Shown: positions 62,100-64,000 of the stretch, piece after piece | How the letters are laid out: each line of letters starts with the position of its first letter | Position numbering within the stretch: position 1 is the stretch's first letter | DNA from: Juglans regia | Taxonomy: Eukaryota; Streptophyta; Magnoliopsida; Fagales; Juglandaceae | Assembly: GCF_001411555.2 (NCBI RefSeq) | Contig: NC_049916.1 | Location: 23,467,558 to 23,531,557, forward strand | Direction of reading: 5' to 3' | DNA length: 64,000 nucleotides | The notes under the pieces: generated by a model | What the model was told of the DNA's origin: nothing | Databases searched by the model: none | The model's input: only the letters and a program-made list of their open reading frames with translations | Translations under genes and position numbers: made by a program

Positions 62100-62932
62100 T
62101 GAGCAGCATTACTCTATTGGAATGCATAGAAATTAACTCTGTGGCGTTTCCATGATATTAATTACCATTATCGGCATCTTAATTCAACTGATCACACAAA
62201 TGCACGGCTGGCCTTCTTGCATATATGGTACTGCAAGCCAGTATGGTTGGAATACCAAACAACCATTATTAGGAATAAAGTTGATTGGATCCAGCTCATT
62301 GAAACCTATCGTTAATAGTAAGAGAACAGATAAAGTCAGTAATCTAGCGAGAGATGGAGTCAAGAATTGAGCCAAGTTAGACTTCCAAAATGCTTCTAAA
62401 ATGAGTTTTATAAAGTAAGATTCAATAAGAAAATATATATTTATATAGGGAGGAAATTTCTACAAATCTAACGAGATTTCTCTACGTATAGGAGACATTA
62501 TCTTTAATCTTCTAAAATTTTAAATTTTTTTATTGTATTAAGAGATACGCGATATCAATTAATATAAATAATCTATTATAGTAGATTTTATCTCTAAATA
62601 ATCATTGAATGTAAGTTTTTATATCTCTCTATTTATTTTTACATGTTTATTTATGATTTATTTTATAAATAAACGTGAAAAGCATTATAATAACACTGAA
62701 TCATCATCATGAACTGGAGATAATTCTTTCATCCATTCTGATCTGTTGTGCAATTCTATGGACTGAACTAATTAGTAAGATGATCAAGCAAGTTTTGATG
62801 CAATTAACTTTTTTAACTCGATGATCGATTTGAGCTTTCTATCCAATCTGCTGCTTGATTTACCTCTGAAAGAAGAAAACAAAAACAAAATAACATTCGG
62901 TTGGACTTGTCACTTCTGAGTTCTGCCTCTCT

Positions 62933-62964
<32 letters not shown>

Positions 62965-64000
62965 TGAGGATCGAGGTCCAGATGGAGGTTGCATTGGTCA
63001 AGTACTCGGTGAGAAGCAGGACATTGAGTTTGTACCTACTGCAAGTAAGACTCCTCCATCTGGGTAGTAACCACGTGACAAATTATTACAGTACTAAACA
63101 CATGAATTGATATATATCTTCTTTGCAAGCAAAAGCTCTCTCTGGCTGACGAAAAGCTAGGTCAGATATATATATATATATATATATATCATATATGAGA
63201 CGATCTAAAACAATCACCATCACTTTGATCTCTGATATCTGAACTCTAAACACGATATTACATCCATCTTTACATTCAAGTTGGGTTGCAAACTTCCTCC
63301 CTGCACCAAATCTAGTTGGAAAAAATATTAGGTTTTTGCCACTTACAATGATAGTAGAAAGCAGCTTGGAGTACTTGACATTCCAGACGAGCTAGCTAGC
63401 TCTACTAGTAGCAGTTAGCCCAAACACCAGAGTCTACGAAACCGAGCGAGCAGTTCCCACAAAAGCACATGAACGTACAACAAGACAAATCGATCCCCAT
63501 GTTGCTATTTCGGTACATTAATGCCAATATATATGCCATGCATATATACATGATTCGTACGTAGGTTAAATTAATTAGTAATCAACCCAAGAAACAACAA
63601 AATATCCAAGACAAATGAAGATGCATCGATCTCAGTCATGGCTTTATTATATATATATATATCCAGATTTGGATCCATATTATTCTTTATAAAGATCATT
63701 TAACGTACTGGGATTTTATGCAGAAATCCTGAATAGGGAGGAGGGATCTTAAATTTTTTTTTTTTTAACATGATCACGATGAGATAGTGGTCATGAAGAT
63801 TCCTTTAAACAATGCTCTTTAAGTAGGAATGTGGGAAAGTTTGAGAACACAGGATCGAGAATGTGAAAAAGGACACGAATTTCAAAATGCCCGTGCAGAT
63901 GATATATATAGATTCTCTCTTTTGTTTTGGCCTCATGTTACGACGTTATGCACATTTCAAGAGAGTTTTTTCTTTGTAACCTTGCTAGTTAGCTCGATCT
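62100..64000. other. Right-end stretch with no recognised gene
   Basis: A (CT)n tract at about 62933-62957 runs into (CA)n, and (AT)n lies at 63166-63189. Less AT-rich single-copy-like DNA from 62700 on could be the flank of a gene beyond the window. A minus-strand frame at 62375-62184 lacks an ATG. Confidence 0.4.

Noticed and set aside
62184..62375. Minus-strand frame looking like a secreted peptide (hydrophobic start), with a TATA-like CTATATAAATATA upstream
   Set aside because: The frame starts at TTG with no ATG near its 5' end, and the TATA-like string is ordinary for this AT-rich DNA.

Overview
This is a eukaryotic, plant nuclear window from a eudicot, probably a woody one. The genes have GT-AG introns and encode plant-only families: SAUR, expansin-like A, LOG, NAC and a DUF630/DUF632 protein. 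The gaps are AT-rich and full of miniature transposons, as in tree genomes. A Fagales (walnut or hickory-like) origin is my guess from the look of the proteins and repeats; the sequence does not prove it. There is no bacterial, organellar or viral gene cluster.

Six genes can be supported, with exon phases checked codon by codon where introns occur. (1) 102-2708, minus: the 5' part of a DSK2/ubiquilin-type ubiquitin receptor that runs off the left edge. (2) 4892-5326, minus: a single-exon SAUR. (3) 9578-10997, plus: a five-exon expansin-like A (259 aa). (4) 23800-25194, plus: a seven-exon LOG cytokinin-activating enzyme whose last exon seems to carry a 4-nt frameshift. (5) 42484-44143, plus: a three-exon NAC transcription factor (312 aa). 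(6) 46994-51620, minus: a four-exon DUF630/DUF632 protein (824 aa) with an N-myristoylation start. Several touch hormone or growth control (auxin-responsive SAUR, wall-loosening homologue, cytokinin activation), but they are separately transcribed and nothing shows that they form a cluster.

The rest is mostly transposon-derived. Individual insertions can be delimited by their target-site duplications (TSDs): Mutator-like MITEs with 8-10 bp TSDs (3397-3749, with another nested at 3478-3649; 7837-7987; 11650-11878; 16047-16203; 55077-55242; 56815-56971; 60542-60875), PIF/Harbinger-like MITEs with TTA or TAA TSDs (11246-11515, 15545-15696, 30371-30847, 40887-41465, and a back-to-back pair at 53296-53659), a complete 446-bp TRIM retrotransposon (34295-34740), and a 1.1-kb non-LTR-type insertion with a 17-bp TSD (17552-18673). 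There are also diverged LTR fragments (12.6-14.8, 26.7-27.3, 28.6-28.9, 36.7-37.3 kb), a hAT-like element with CCGG-dense ends (19.0-22.8 kb), a CACTA-type terminus, and two strong hairpins (33559-33654, 40061-40103). The stretches 8.0-9.4, 21-22.3, 27.4-28.5, 35-36.2, 41.5-42.3, 54.2-55 and 62.1-64 kb hold nothing I can recognise beyond simple repeats. No tRNA, rRNA or CRISPR was seen. I found no undescribed multi-gene system; the novelty lies in the insertion structures and the LOG tail.
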